From positions 1 to 28,993 of the forward strand of contig CAJTQH010000023.1 in NCBI GenBank assembly GCA_910578305.1: a stretch of 28,993 nt of DNA. The letters run 5' to 3'. A program made the position numbers and the translations under genes. The notes under the pieces were generated by a model. The model ran no database searches. It saw nothing but the letters and a program-made list of their open reading frames with translations, and was not told where the DNA came from. The DNA comes from an uncultured Muribaculaceae bacterium. GTDB taxonomy: Bacteria; Bacteroidota; Bacteroidia; Bacteroidales; Muribaculaceae. The first letter of the stretch is position 1. The number at the start of each line of letters is the position of its first letter. Below, one piece after another: positions 1 to 7,723 of this stretch.

Positions 1-354
1 ACCGACGACCGATCCGGACGCCCCTACCTCTCCGCCACCATCAACAATTGCATAATCTACGGTTCTTCAGCCGACATGACTCCCGGATCCCTCGACGGCT
101 CCGAAGTTTTCGTGCGCCGGTCACTGCTGCGTAGCAACGGCACCGACGACGACCACTTCATCGACATCATCTGGAATCAGGATCCACTCTTCTACACCGT
201 CCGCGCCGACTACATCTTCGACTACCGCCTGCAGGAAGGTTCACCGGCCATAAGCGACTACAACGCTTGCCCGCAGCTCATGCCCGAAACCGACTTCTAC
301 GGCACACCGCACACCGACACTCCCGCAATCGGCGCTTACGCCACACGCCCATGA
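1..354 (+). CDS. C-terminal part of a right-handed beta-helix / choice-of-anchor-Q-type surface protein (5' truncated by window)
   Basis: The reading frame is open from base 1 and ends at TGA 352-354, so only the last 117 residues are visible. The stretch with alternating Asn and hydrophobic residues (SATINNCIIYG) resembles a turn of a parallel beta-helix. The end, with 'EGSPAISDYNACP', then 'TDFYGTPHTDTPAIGAYA', fits the pattern (gSPAid ... tD..G.pR....p.iGAyE) of the choice-of-anchor Q domain that closes many secreted Bacteroidota beta-helix proteins. It is probably exported or cell-surface; the substrate is not visible. Family assignment is from pattern memory on a short fragment. An internal ATG at 76 is not needed as a start. 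Confidence 0.7.
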   Translation, partial: TDDRSGRPYLSATINNCIIYGSSADMTPGSLDGSEVFVRRSLLRSNGTDDDHFIDIIWNQDPLFYTVRADYIFDYRLQEGSPAISDYNACPQLMPETDFYGTPHTDTPAIGAYATRP

Positions 355-393
355 CCGCGACACCGCCCGATAACTCATAATCAAACATCCCCA

Positions 394-876
394 ATGAAGC
401 ACATAGCCATCACAATCCTTGCCGCGGCAGCAATACTCACGCCGTCATGCGGCTCGACCGGCTCAGACAACACTACGACAGCCGACTCCATCGCCGCAAT
501 ACCCGAAACGGAAGCCGTATACGACCGCGACACCGCACTGCGTCTGCGCGACATTGTACTCAACGGCGAGCAACTTTCGCCCGAGCAGACACGGCAGCTC
601 ATCGCCCAGTCAGACGCCATACTCGACCTCGTGCAGAAGGAACTCGACACCTTCGACGAAAACACCCTGCCCTGGAACGCCGCTCAGATTCACGACGACG
701 CACTCGGACTCGTCCGCTCCGAACCGTTCGTCACTCTTCGTCAGCTCATACCGTGTACCATGATCGAGCCCGACGCGCTGCCCGCAGCCACACGCCGTCA
801 ATACGAAGAAGTACTCCGTCGCAACGACTCGGTAATGGAGCGGCTGGCCTCTCGGCTGCCCGACACACACTTCTGA
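394..876 (+). CDS. Small hypothetical lipoprotein
   Basis: 160 residues beginning with a lipoprotein signal: basic start MKH, hydrophobic run, and a lipobox-like LTPSC-GS placing the lipidated Cys near residue 19. After it comes a Ser/Thr/Asp-rich linker and then an apparently helical, charged domain with no catalytic motif I recognise. It starts 39 bp after the beta-helix gene in the same direction, so the two may be cotranscribed. It is likely anchored to the inner or outer membrane facing the periplasm. Function unknown. Two long overlapping frames on the + strand lack a signal peptide and were treated as shadows. Confidence 0.8.
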   Translation: MKHIAITILAAAAILTPSCGSTGSDNTTTADSIAAIPETEAVYDRDTALRLRDIVLNGEQLSPEQTRQLIAQSDAILDLVQKELDTFDENTLPWNAAQIHDDALGLVRSEPFVTLRQLIPCTMIEPDALPAATRRQYEEVLRRNDSVMERLASRLPDTHF

Positions 877-919
877 CACCTATCTGACGCCATACAAAGG
901 TTTTTTGCAAAAAATTCAT

Positions 920-927
920 TATTTTTG
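920..927 (+). promoter_or_regulatory. Bacteroidota-type -7 element (TATTTTTG) for the phosphotransferase gene
   Basis: TATTTTTG fits TAnnTTTG, 30 bp before the ATG at 958. No clean -33 TTTG sits at 19-21 bp upstream. The element argues that translation begins at 958 and not at the in-frame TTG at 925, which lies inside it. Confidence 0.5.
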
Positions 928-957
928 CAACTCATAATCACCTTAAACACTTTTACG

Positions 958-2049
958 ATGAACGAATTGAACGACATAGTGGCACGATTCGCCACCAAAG
1001 GGACCATCGACTCGATATCACCGCTGGGCAACGGCCTCATCAACGACACATACATTGTGCGCACACAAAGCCCCGACACCCCCGACTACGTCCTCCAGCG
1101 CATCAACCATCACATATTCACAGACGTCGAAGGACTACAGCGCAACATCATGGCCGTCACCACACACATACGGCGCAAACTCACCGCGCAAGGAACATCC
1201 GACATCGACCGCAAGGTACTCACGTTCATTCCGCTCGCCGACAACCCCGAAAAGACATTCTACTTCGACGGCACAAGCTACTGGCGCATGATGCTCTTCA
1301 TACCCGAAGCCGACACCTTCGATGTCGTCGACACAACATACTCACGCTTTGCAGGCGAAGCATTCGGCAACTTCCAGGCCATGCTCGTCGACATACCCGA
1401 CACACTCACCGAGACAATCCCCGACTTCCACAACATGGAATTCCGTCTTCAGCAGCTCCGCGAAGCCATCGACACCGACGCTGTCGGACGACTCGACAGC
1501 GTGCGCGACATCGCCGACGACCTCCTGCGGCGCGCCGACCACATGTGCCTTGCCGAGCAACTGCACCGTCAGGGACTGCTACCCAAGCGCATATGCCACT
1601 GCGACACCAAAGTCAACAACATGATGTTCGACCGTCAGGGACACGTACTCTGCGTCATCGACCTCGACACTGTCATGCCATCATACATCTTCAGCGACTA
1701 CGGTGACTTCCTGCGCACCGCTGCAAACACCGGAGCCGAAGACGACCCCGATCTGAGCCGCGTAAACTTCAACATGGACATATTCAGAGCCTTCACCGAA
1801 GGATACCTCAGCACTGCATCGGCATTCCTCACAGACATTGAGATTCAGAACCTGCCGTACGCCGCAACCCTATTCCCATACATGCAGGCAGTACGCTTTT
1901 TCGCCGACTACCTAAACGGCGACACATACTACAAGACAACATATCCCGAGCACAATCTTGTGCGCACACAAGCCCAGATTCGGCTGCTCGAAAGTGCCGA
2001 AGCATCCCTCCCGGCCATGACCGACTTCATAGCACAATGCCGCTCCTGA
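958..2049 (+). CDS. Aminoglycoside phosphotransferase (APH)/choline-kinase-fold kinase, possibly N-acetylhexosamine 1-kinase-like
   Basis: 363 residues, of the APH/NahK fold, which transfers the ATP gamma-phosphate to a small-molecule hydroxyl in the cytoplasm. The Gly-rich N-terminal segment 'PLGNGLINDTYIV' looks like the nucleotide-binding loop. The catalytic loop HCDTKVNN spans residues 214-221 (catalytic Asp216, Asn221), and DLD at 235-237 provides the metal-binding Asp. Length is close to that of NahK-type kinases. The substrate cannot be read from sequence: hexosamine is a guess from similar gut Bacteroidota proteins, not from the neighbours. I use the ATG at 958; an in-frame TTG at 925 lies in the promoter. 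Confidence 0.82.
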   Translation: MNELNDIVARFATKGTIDSISPLGNGLINDTYIVRTQSPDTPDYVLQRINHHIFTDVEGLQRNIMAVTTHIRRKLTAQGTSDIDRKVLTFIPLADNPEKTFYFDGTSYWRMMLFIPEADTFDVVDTTYSRFAGEAFGNFQAMLVDIPDTLTETIPDFHNMEFRLQQLREAIDTDAVGRLDSVRDIADDLLRRADHMCLAEQLHRQGLLPKRICHCDTKVNNMMFDRQGHVLCVIDLDTVMPSYIFSDYGDFLRTAANTGAEDDPDLSRVNFNMDIFRAFTEGYLSTASAFLTDIEIQNLPYAATLFPYMQAVRFFADYLNGDTYYKTTYPEHNLVRTQAQIRLLESAEASLPAMTDFIAQCRS

Positions 2050-2077
2050 CCGAAAAACCTCTCAAAAACCGCGAATA

Positions 2078-2111
2078 TTTGGCTTTAATCAAAAAGAAAA
2101 TTGTATATTTG
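2078..2111 (+). promoter_or_regulatory. Promoter for secDF (-33 TTTG, -7 TATATTTG)
   Basis: TTTG at 2078-2081 and TATATTTG at 2104-2111 are separated by 22 bp, close to the 19-21 bp usual for the Bacteroidota housekeeping sigma factor. The start codon follows 57 bp later at 2169, giving a leader of roughly 50 nt. Confidence 0.65.
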
Positions 2112-2168
2112 CAGGCTGAAACTCAGACTTAAGAAAATTTAATAACCCAATATCATCTATTAACTCAC

Positions 2169-5024
2169 ATGCAAAAAGGAAAATTAGGAAGTATTGTTGC
2201 CGGTATTCTGGCTATCTTCTTGGTGATCATTTGCCTGTTCTACCTCTCGTTCACCCTCGTGCAGAACAACTACGAGGACAAGGCGGTGGAATACGCTATC
2301 AACCAATCGGGTGACCAGAACAGAAGCTCGGAAAAATACCGCAAATCCTATCAAAGCTACATTCAGTCAATCTCCAACAAGCCCGTTTGGCTCGGCTACA
2401 CTTACAAGCAAGTCCAGAAACTCAGCATCGGCCTTGGCCTCGACCTCAAGGGCGGTATGAACGTAACCCTGCAGCTGTCGATACCCGACATCCTCACTTC
2501 AATGGCCGGCGAAAAGGCTCAGGATCCGTCTTTCAAGAATGCTATCGCACTCACCGACTCGGTGGTTGACGCTACACGAAACAACGACTATGTGGCTGTG
2601 TTCTGCCAGGAATATGAAAAAGCCAACAAAGGCGGAGACCTCAAGGTCGTATTTGCCGATGTTGCCGCCGGCAAGAACGGAAGCATTGAGTCTATACTGA
2701 AATCCGAAGTTAAAGACCGCGTAAGCAGCTCTGTCGAAGTTCTCCGCAAACGTATCGACCAGTTCGGCGTAGTTTCGCCAAACATTCAGCAGCTTGAAAA
2801 AGACGGTCAGATCCTTCTTGAACTCCCCGGCGTGAAAGATCACGAACGCATGAAGGAACTTCTGAAGACCTCGGCAAACCTCGAATTCTATCTCGCTCTG
2901 CCGGTCAACGAATACTTCGCCAAGCTCAACCAGCTCGACCGCGCCACCGCTCAGAGTGCTACTGGCAACGGACAGGGTCTCTTCAACCGCTTCACCCGTG
3001 TATACAACAACGGCATAATCGTCGGAGAAGCATACGCATCTCAGATGTCAGGCATCGACTCACTTCTCAACGATGCCATCGAAAGCCGCAAACTCCCCGA
3101 TAACGTACACTTCGCATGGAGTGCCAAGTCTACTCCCGGCGAAGAAGGCGAGCTCTATCAGCTCTACTCGCTCAAACTCACCAACGGCATGCCCGAACTC
3201 AGCGGCGACGTCGTAAAACAGACATCCGTAGAGTTTGACAACAACCAGGGCGGCACATACGTAGCCATGACAATGACCGAAAAAGCTGCCGGCTCATGGG
3301 CCACACTCACAGGCAACAACATCGGCAAGCCCGTCGCTGTCGTACTTGACAACCGCGTATACACAGCCCCCAACATCCAGAACAAGATCTCAGGCGGACG
3401 CACATCTATCACAGGCCAGTTCACCCCCGATGAAGCAAAAGACTTGGCCAACGTGCTCAAGAGCGGTAAGATGAACGCCTCTGTAGAAATCATCAGCTCT
3501 ACCGTTATCGGTCCGTCACTCGGCCAGCAGGCCATCCACGACGGTCTATGGTCATTCGTCATCGCCCTCGTGCTCCTCATGATCTTCATGTGCGCGTTCT
3601 ACGGCATCATCCCCGGACTCATCGCCAACCTCGGTCTGGCATTCAACATCTTCTTCACCTTCGGTATCCTCGCATCATTCCAGGCCGTGCTCACACTGCC
3701 CGGTATCGCAGGTGTGGTACTCGCACTGGGTATGGCGGTTGACGCCAACGTGCTCATCTTCGAGCGCGCCAAAGAAGAACTTCGCGCAGGCAAAGGCGTA
3801 CGTCAGGCTATATCCGACGGTTACTCTAACGCATTCTCAGCTATCTTCGACTCGAACCTCACATCTGTGATCACAGGCGTTATCCTCATGGCCTTCGGCA
3901 CCGGTCCCATCCAGGGCTTTGCCACCACACTCATCATCGGTATCGTCTGCTCATTCTTCACAGCCGTGTTCCTGACCCGCCTTGTGTTCATCGCCTTCGG
4001 CAAGACCAAGCTCTTCAGCAACCTCACATTCTCCACTCCGCTGTCAAGCAAGATGTTCACCAACACTCACATCAACTTCCTTGGCAAACGCAAAGTGGCA
4101 TTCGGCATAGCACTTGCATTCGTACTCGTGATTATCGGCTCACTCGCAATCCGCAAGTTAAGCCCCGGTATCGACTTCTCCGGTGGCCGCAACTATGTGG
4201 TACAGTTCGACCAGCCGGTTAGCACCGAATCTCTCCAGCAGAACCTCGCCAACGTATTCGACGGTTCTTCTGTATCGGTGATCACCATCGACAACCCCAC
4301 CAAAGTGCGTATCTCCACCAACTACATGAACGAAGACCAGGCCAAGACAGTCAATGTCGACAGCATCATTACTGCAAAACTCTATACCGCACTCCAGAGC
4401 GAGCTCAACGGCATGTCAGCCGAAGACTTCTCTACCACAAACGAGCACACCGGTATTATCAGCTCGCAGCGTGTAGGTCCTACAGTAGCCGATGACATGC
4501 GTACCGACGCATACATCGCCGTAGCACTGTCACTCCTGGCCATGTTCCTCTACATCCTCATCCGTTTCCGCAACGTAGCATTCTCTATCGGCGCGCTTGC
4601 AGCCGTGGCATTCACCACATTTGCCATCATCGGCTTCTACTCGCTCTTCTACGGAATACTGCCGTTTGCAATGGAAATCGACCAGACATTTATCGCCGCC
4701 ATACTTACCGTGATCGGTTATCAGATCAACGATACCGTGGTTGTGTTTGACCGTGTGCGTGAAAACGTAGGCCTCTATCCCAAGCAGGACTTCTTCACCA
4801 CAATCAACACATCGCTCAACTCCACACTCGGACGTACAGTGATGACATCGGCCTCGACTCTGCTCGTGCTCCTGTGCATCTTCGTCCTCGGTGGCGACGC
4901 CATCCGCTCATTCACATTCGCCATGATCTGGGGTGTTGTGATCGGTACTCTGGCCACAATCTTCATCGCAGCTCCCGTGGCTTACATCACCGATGCTCGC
5001 CGCAACAAAGTTGCCAAGAAGTAA
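2169..5024 (+). CDS. secDF: Protein translocase subunit SecDF (SecD-SecF fusion)
   Basis: 951 residues. It is the proton-driven accessory of the Sec translocon that pulls exported chains through SecYEG. The N-terminal membrane segment (about 7-30) is followed by the SecD hallmark GLGLDLKGGMNVTLQL near residues 89-104, then the large periplasmic region. The SecD membrane bundle includes 'LALGMAVDANVLIFERAKEE'. The SecF half begins after a linker near residue 630 and shows 'LSPGIDFSGGRNYVVQF' and 'GYQINDTVVVFDRVRE'. A single-chain SecDF is usual in Bacteroidota. The gene has its own promoter and a strong terminator, so it is probably monocistronic. The Tat system encoded in the island is a separate export route. 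Confidence 0.97.
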   Translation: MQKGKLGSIVAGILAIFLVIICLFYLSFTLVQNNYEDKAVEYAINQSGDQNRSSEKYRKSYQSYIQSISNKPVWLGYTYKQVQKLSIGLGLDLKGGMNVTLQLSIPDILTSMAGEKAQDPSFKNAIALTDSVVDATRNNDYVAVFCQEYEKANKGGDLKVVFADVAAGKNGSIESILKSEVKDRVSSSVEVLRKRIDQFGVVSPNIQQLEKDGQILLELPGVKDHERMKELLKTSANLEFYLALPVNEYFAKLNQLDRATAQSATGNGQGLFNRFTRVYNNGIIVGEAYASQMSGIDSLLNDAIESRKLPDNVHFAWSAKSTPGEEGELYQLYSLKLTNGMPELSGDVVKQTSVEFDNNQGGTYVAMTMTEKAAGSWATLTGNNIGKPVAVVLDNRVYTAPNIQNKISGGRTSITGQFTPDEAKDLANVLKSGKMNASVEIISSTVIGPSLGQQAIHDGLWSFVIALVLLMIFMCAFYGIIPGLIANLGLAFNIFFTFGILASFQAVLTLPGIAGVVLALGMAVDANVLIFERAKEELRAGKGVRQAISDGYSNAFSAIFDSNLTSVITGVILMAFGTGPIQGFATTLIIGIVCSFFTAVFLTRLVFIAFGKTKLFSNLTFSTPLSSKMFTNTHINFLGKRKVAFGIALAFVLVIIGSLAIRKLSPGIDFSGGRNYVVQFDQPVSTESLQQNLANVFDGSSVSVITIDNPTKVRISTNYMNEDQAKTVNVDSIITAKLYTALQSELNGMSAEDFSTTNEHTGIISSQRVGPTVADDMRTDAYIAVALSLLAMFLYILIRFRNVAFSIGALAAVAFTTFAIIGFYSLFYGILPFAMEIDQTFIAAILTVIGYQINDTVVVFDRVRENVGLYPKQDFFTTINTSLNSTLGRTVMTSASTLLVLLCIFVLGGDAIRSFTFAMIWGVVIGTLATIFIAAPVAYITDARRNKVAKK

Positions 5025-5057
5025 CCCACCTACTGAAATCAGAACCAATCTATAGAT

Positions 5058-5096
5058 TTTTGACATTCTATCCCTTTGCGGGATAGAATGTCAAAA
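5058..5096 (+). terminator. Intrinsic terminator of secDF
   Basis: Perfect 17-bp inverted repeat (5058-5074 with 5080-5096) around a 5-nt loop, 33 bp after the secDF stop. It carries T runs on both sides, so it could work in both directions, although the gene on its right is also + strand. Confidence 0.85.
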
Positions 5097-5115
5097 TCGT
5101 TTTATACACCGTCAA

Positions 5116-6918
5116 ATGCCCGTCAGCAAAAACGCATCACGACCACCATCCGAAATCCTCTTCGGCCTCACGCTCACAGCCGCCCTATGGCTCACGCTCC
5201 TGTGCATGACCATCACCACAGGCATGTCCATGAGCACACTCCACCGCCTGGAGTTTGTCACAGCCGACACAATGCTTCTCACCGCTCCCTACTGGGCGTG
5301 GCCGCGACGCATGCGAGGCATCATGACCATCACACTGTGGACAGTCACCGCAATCGCAATAGCATCCACACTCTACATACGCTACTGGGGCACACTGCTT
5401 CCGGTCACCGCTCTCACCGATCCTGCAAGCTACAACTCCATAGTGATCGAAAGCACACTCAGCTCACTCATCCCTTCCGACATCCTCTATCTCCTCCCCC
5501 CGACACTCATCACCCTGCTGTGGCTGCGACTGCGACTGCGTCGGCGTCCCATACAACAGCCGCCACTGAGCAAGCGATTCCGCTCCATAGCCGCCACAGG
5601 CTGCGTGACCGCCGGTGTGATCTGCTTCATGCTGCTCTCATGGCACGACCTCCGCTACTGGCACTCACGAGGCTCCGACACCATCACCTACGGCGATGTG
5701 ATGACCCGCCGGCTATCAGACATGGGACACCCGCGCGGCATGGGCGACTTCCGCGACAAAGGCTTCACACTCTATACCCTGTCCAACGCCATGCGTCTGT
5801 TCTCCAATCCGTCGGTGACACTCACCGCAAATGAACGCGATGAAATAGACCGATTCATACACGAACGCCGGCTACTGCGGGCCGAATACAACGACTCCAC
5901 ATGCCACCGTGGATACAACCTGATACTGATAGTGGTGGAGTCGCTCAATGCCGACTACATCGGCCGCATGGTCAATGGCAAAAACGCCACACCTACACTT
6001 TCCGGACTCATCGACAATCCCGGCACAATATCAGCCCTCAATATGGTGACACAGGTGCGCGAAGGCGGTTCGAGCGACGGACAGATGATCTACAACACCG
6101 GCCTGCTACCCATAGCAGGCGACTGCGTCGCACTGGAATTTGCCGACAACACATATCCCTCCCTGGCCAAAACTCTATCCTATCCCACATCCATAGAAAT
6201 AATAGCCGACAGCCGCAGTATGTGGAATCACTCCGCCACCAGCAGAGCATACGGCTACTCAACACTACGCGACTGCGAGGACATCGAGGCAGCAGGCTAC
6301 GATATGGCATATATGGGATGCGATGCGGCTTTGTTTCAATACGCCGCCGACATGCTGCCCGATCTGCGCCAACCCTTTCTCATGGAACTCACCACACTTT
6401 CCATGCACTACCCGTTTGAAGGCAAATGCGGCAACGGCGCACCCCGATGGAACGAAAACGAGATACCTGATCCATGGGAACGCAGATACCTCAACAGCCT
6501 TACATACTTCGATTCAGCACTTGCAGGATTATTCGATTCTCTCGTCAAAGCAGGCATAAGCCACAACACGGTAGTGGTAATAGTGTCAGACCATGACAAG
6601 AGCATCGCACCCTCTCGCAATAAATCCAACGACCTGACAGTAACCCATCCCATAGCATTCATAGCCGCCAACAGCGGCCACACACTCAGATACCTCCCGC
6701 AAATAGGCCAGGCCGACGTATACCCCACACTCCTTGACATAATGGGGGCAAGCCCAGACACATGGCCAGGGACAGGCCGCTCCATACTCGGCTCCGATCC
6801 ACCCACATCGGCCATCGACGGCGCCGGACGCACCCACGGCACCCCCGTCACGGCCGACACACACTCCCAGTGGCACATTTCCGACCGCATAATCCGCAGC
6901 AACTATTTCAAGCACTAA
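5116..6918 (+). CDS. LtaS-like membrane sulfatase/phosphotransferase (alkaline phosphatase superfamily)
   Basis: 600 residues. The first ~190 are a membrane domain with several hydrophobic helices (about 15-37, 62-84, 110-135, 155-175). The rest is an extracytoplasmic sulfatase-fold domain. Metal and active-site motifs are visible: VESLNADYIG with Glu275; GGSSDG with Ser319/Ser320 where LtaS has its nucleophilic Thr; and VSDHDKS with Asp492-His493. Known relatives move phosphoglycerol or phosphoethanolamine onto envelope glycans or lipids; the substrate here is unknown. The start at 5116 lies 20 bp after the secDF terminator. The last 30 codons are the left copy of the direct repeat that brackets the island, yet the protein end looks intact. 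Confidence 0.82.
   Translation: MPVSKNASRPPSEILFGLTLTAALWLTLLCMTITTGMSMSTLHRLEFVTADTMLLTAPYWAWPRRMRGIMTITLWTVTAIAIASTLYIRYWGTLLPVTALTDPASYNSIVIESTLSSLIPSDILYLLPPTLITLLWLRLRLRRRPIQQPPLSKRFRSIAATGCVTAGVICFMLLSWHDLRYWHSRGSDTITYGDVMTRRLSDMGHPRGMGDFRDKGFTLYTLSNAMRLFSNPSVTLTANERDEIDRFIHERRLLRAEYNDSTCHRGYNLILIVVESLNADYIGRMVNGKNATPTLSGLIDNPGTISALNMVTQVREGGSSDGQMIYNTGLLPIAGDCVALEFADNTYPSLAKTLSYPTSIEIIADSRSMWNHSATSRAYGYSTLRDCEDIEAAGYDMAYMGCDAALFQYAADMLPDLRQPFLMELTTLSMHYPFEGKCGNGAPRWNENEIPDPWERRYLNSLTYFDSALAGLFDSLVKAGISHNTVVVIVSDHDKSIAPSRNKSNDLTVTHPIAFIAANSGHTLRYLPQIGQADVYPTLLDIMGASPDTWPGTGRSILGSDPPTSAIDGAGRTHGTPVTADTHSQWHISDRIIRSNYFKH
6826..6916 (+). repeat. 91-bp direct repeat, left copy (live 3' end of the LtaS-like gene)
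   Basis: Matches 12226-12316 over 91 bp with two differences (6862 C/T, His to Tyr; 6894 C/A, silent). Identity stops at both ends: 6825 is C against G, and 6917 is A against G. This copy is in frame and ends at the stop codon of the LtaS-like gene (TAA here, TGA in the other copy). Confidence 0.95.
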
Positions 6919-6967
6919 TACATTGTCTGAAATCCAATTATTTCAGATCAACATTTGTGAAATCATA

Positions 6968-6998
6968 TTGTATATTTAATAATTTGTTACTAACTTTA
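6968..6998 (+). promoter_or_regulatory. Possible promoter for the island operon
   Basis: TTG at 6968-6970 and TAACTTTA at 6991-6998 are 20 bp apart, one base off the TAnnTTTG consensus. If used, the first peptide gene would have a leader of about 350 nt. No better candidate lies nearer to 7353. Confidence 0.35.
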
Positions 6999-7286
6999 CC
7001 ACGCATATCGCTCGCCGAAGTCCGATATGGGCTTGTGGGCGGGTGCAGACATAAATAAAAAGCGTTTACTTACGCTTATTTCTGATCTATCGGAATCTCG
7101 CAAATTCTCAATCAGAGTCAGGAATAAAGCAACGGTAGATGTCTCAGGTATGATGTTTCCATTAGGGATTGTGTGAACAATCTCCAATAGATGTTTCATA
7201 CAGCGTGAGGCTTCGGCGTTGCTCGTTCTACTCTGATGGGCAATGCGAGAGCCTCGATAGGAAGAAAGAGCAACTGGTACAGGCTT
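6996..7286 (-). pseudogene. Possible decayed coding remnant on the minus strand
   Basis: The minus frame ending at TAA 6996-6998 stays open back to a TGA at 7287-7289, 97 codons counting the stop, but its first ATG is at 7199, leaving 67 residues. The translation (for example SAPAHKPISDFGERYAW at its end) is not low complexity, yet I recognise no family and see no ribosome site. It may be a gene fragment left at the island edge, or chance openness in a structured leader. Low confidence on purpose. Confidence 0.2.
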
Positions 7287-7352
7287 TCACGCTTTTTCTT
7301 TTATAAACCAGTCAGTCCGACTCTGGTAAGCCTATAGGACATGGTTTTTATC

Positions 7353-7658
7353 ATGAAACAAAACAAGAACGAAGAACTCCAGTCGCGTCGCCAGTTCTTC
7401 AAGAAAGCAGCCAAGGGCGCACTTCCCATCCTCGGTGCAATCGCATTGGCAAACATGCCTCTAATTGGCAATGCTACCGAATCAGAAATGGGTTGTAAGT
7501 ATGGATGTTCAAGCGGTTGTTACAGTTCGTGTGGCGGAGGATGTAAGTCCGGATGCGACGGAACTTGTAAACACGGATGCGATGGTTGTAAGTATACATG
7601 TTCAGGTACGTGCAAAAACTCTTGTAGCGACACTTGCCGCCATTCCGCGTCTCGCTAA
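7353..7658 (+). CDS. CXXX-repeat RiPP precursor peptide 1, Tat signal
   Basis: 101 residues. Residues 1-37 are a twin-arginine signal: SRRQFFKK at 11-18 (Arg12-Arg13), a mildly hydrophobic stretch, and a likely signal peptidase site near GNA-TE. The rest holds 13 cysteines in strict CXXX spacing except one CXX step (C-D-G-C) between the eighth and ninth; spacers are Gly, Ser, Lys and Asp-rich. This fits the substrate of the adjacent radical SAM maturase, exported by the TatAC pair downstream. ATG 7341 is in frame (four extra residues); I prefer 7353 because AGGA at 7336-7339 is too close to 7341. A 65-bp gap with a hairpin separates it from the maturase. Confidence 0.88.
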   Translation: MKQNKNEELQSRRQFFKKAAKGALPILGAIALANMPLIGNATESEMGCKYGCSSGCYSSCGGGCKSGCDGTCKHGCDGCKYTCSGTCKNSCSDTCRHSASR

Positions 7659-7669
7659 TTTATGTAGTT

Positions 7670-7701
7670 TAGTTGTGGCATAATAAAAAGTGCCACAACT
7701 A
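7670..7701 (+). promoter_or_regulatory. Hairpin between precursor peptide 1 and the maturase gene
   Basis: Perfect 11-bp stem (7670-7680 with 7691-7701) around a 10-nt A-rich loop, starting 12 bp after the peptide stop. No T run follows, so it is more likely a 3'-end stabiliser or partial attenuator than a full terminator. Such an element would give more precursor mRNA than enzyme mRNA, as seen in many RiPP operons. The regulatory role is inferred. Confidence 0.65.
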
Positions 7702-7723
7702 CATGCATTAATATAGAACGATT

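Larger units (their letters stand above)
6919..7352. other. 434-bp non-coding stretch: island left end and leader of the CXXX operon
   Basis: No convincing gene. Visible items: a 7-bp hairpin at 6927-6946 (CTGAAAT/ATTTCAG) just past the LtaS-like stop, without a T tail; a possible promoter at 6968-6998; a 6-bp hairpin at 7060-7077 (AAGCGT/ACGCTT); and interleaved inverted segments between 7202 and 7293 (AGCGTGA with TCACGCT; GTTGCTC with GAGCAAC; GAGGCT with AGCCTC), which could fold an upstream leader RNA. A stop-free frame on the minus strand is listed separately. No known riboswitch was recognised. Confidence 0.5.

Noticed and set aside
925..957. TTG start for the phosphotransferase
   Set aside because: The TTG lies within the probable -7 element; ATG 958 gives the normal family N-terminus.
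7490..7650. Short-period DNA repeat that could be read as a CRISPR or tandem array
   Set aside because: The 12-base periodicity comes from Cys codons in a coding frame; there are no conserved repeats with unique spacers.
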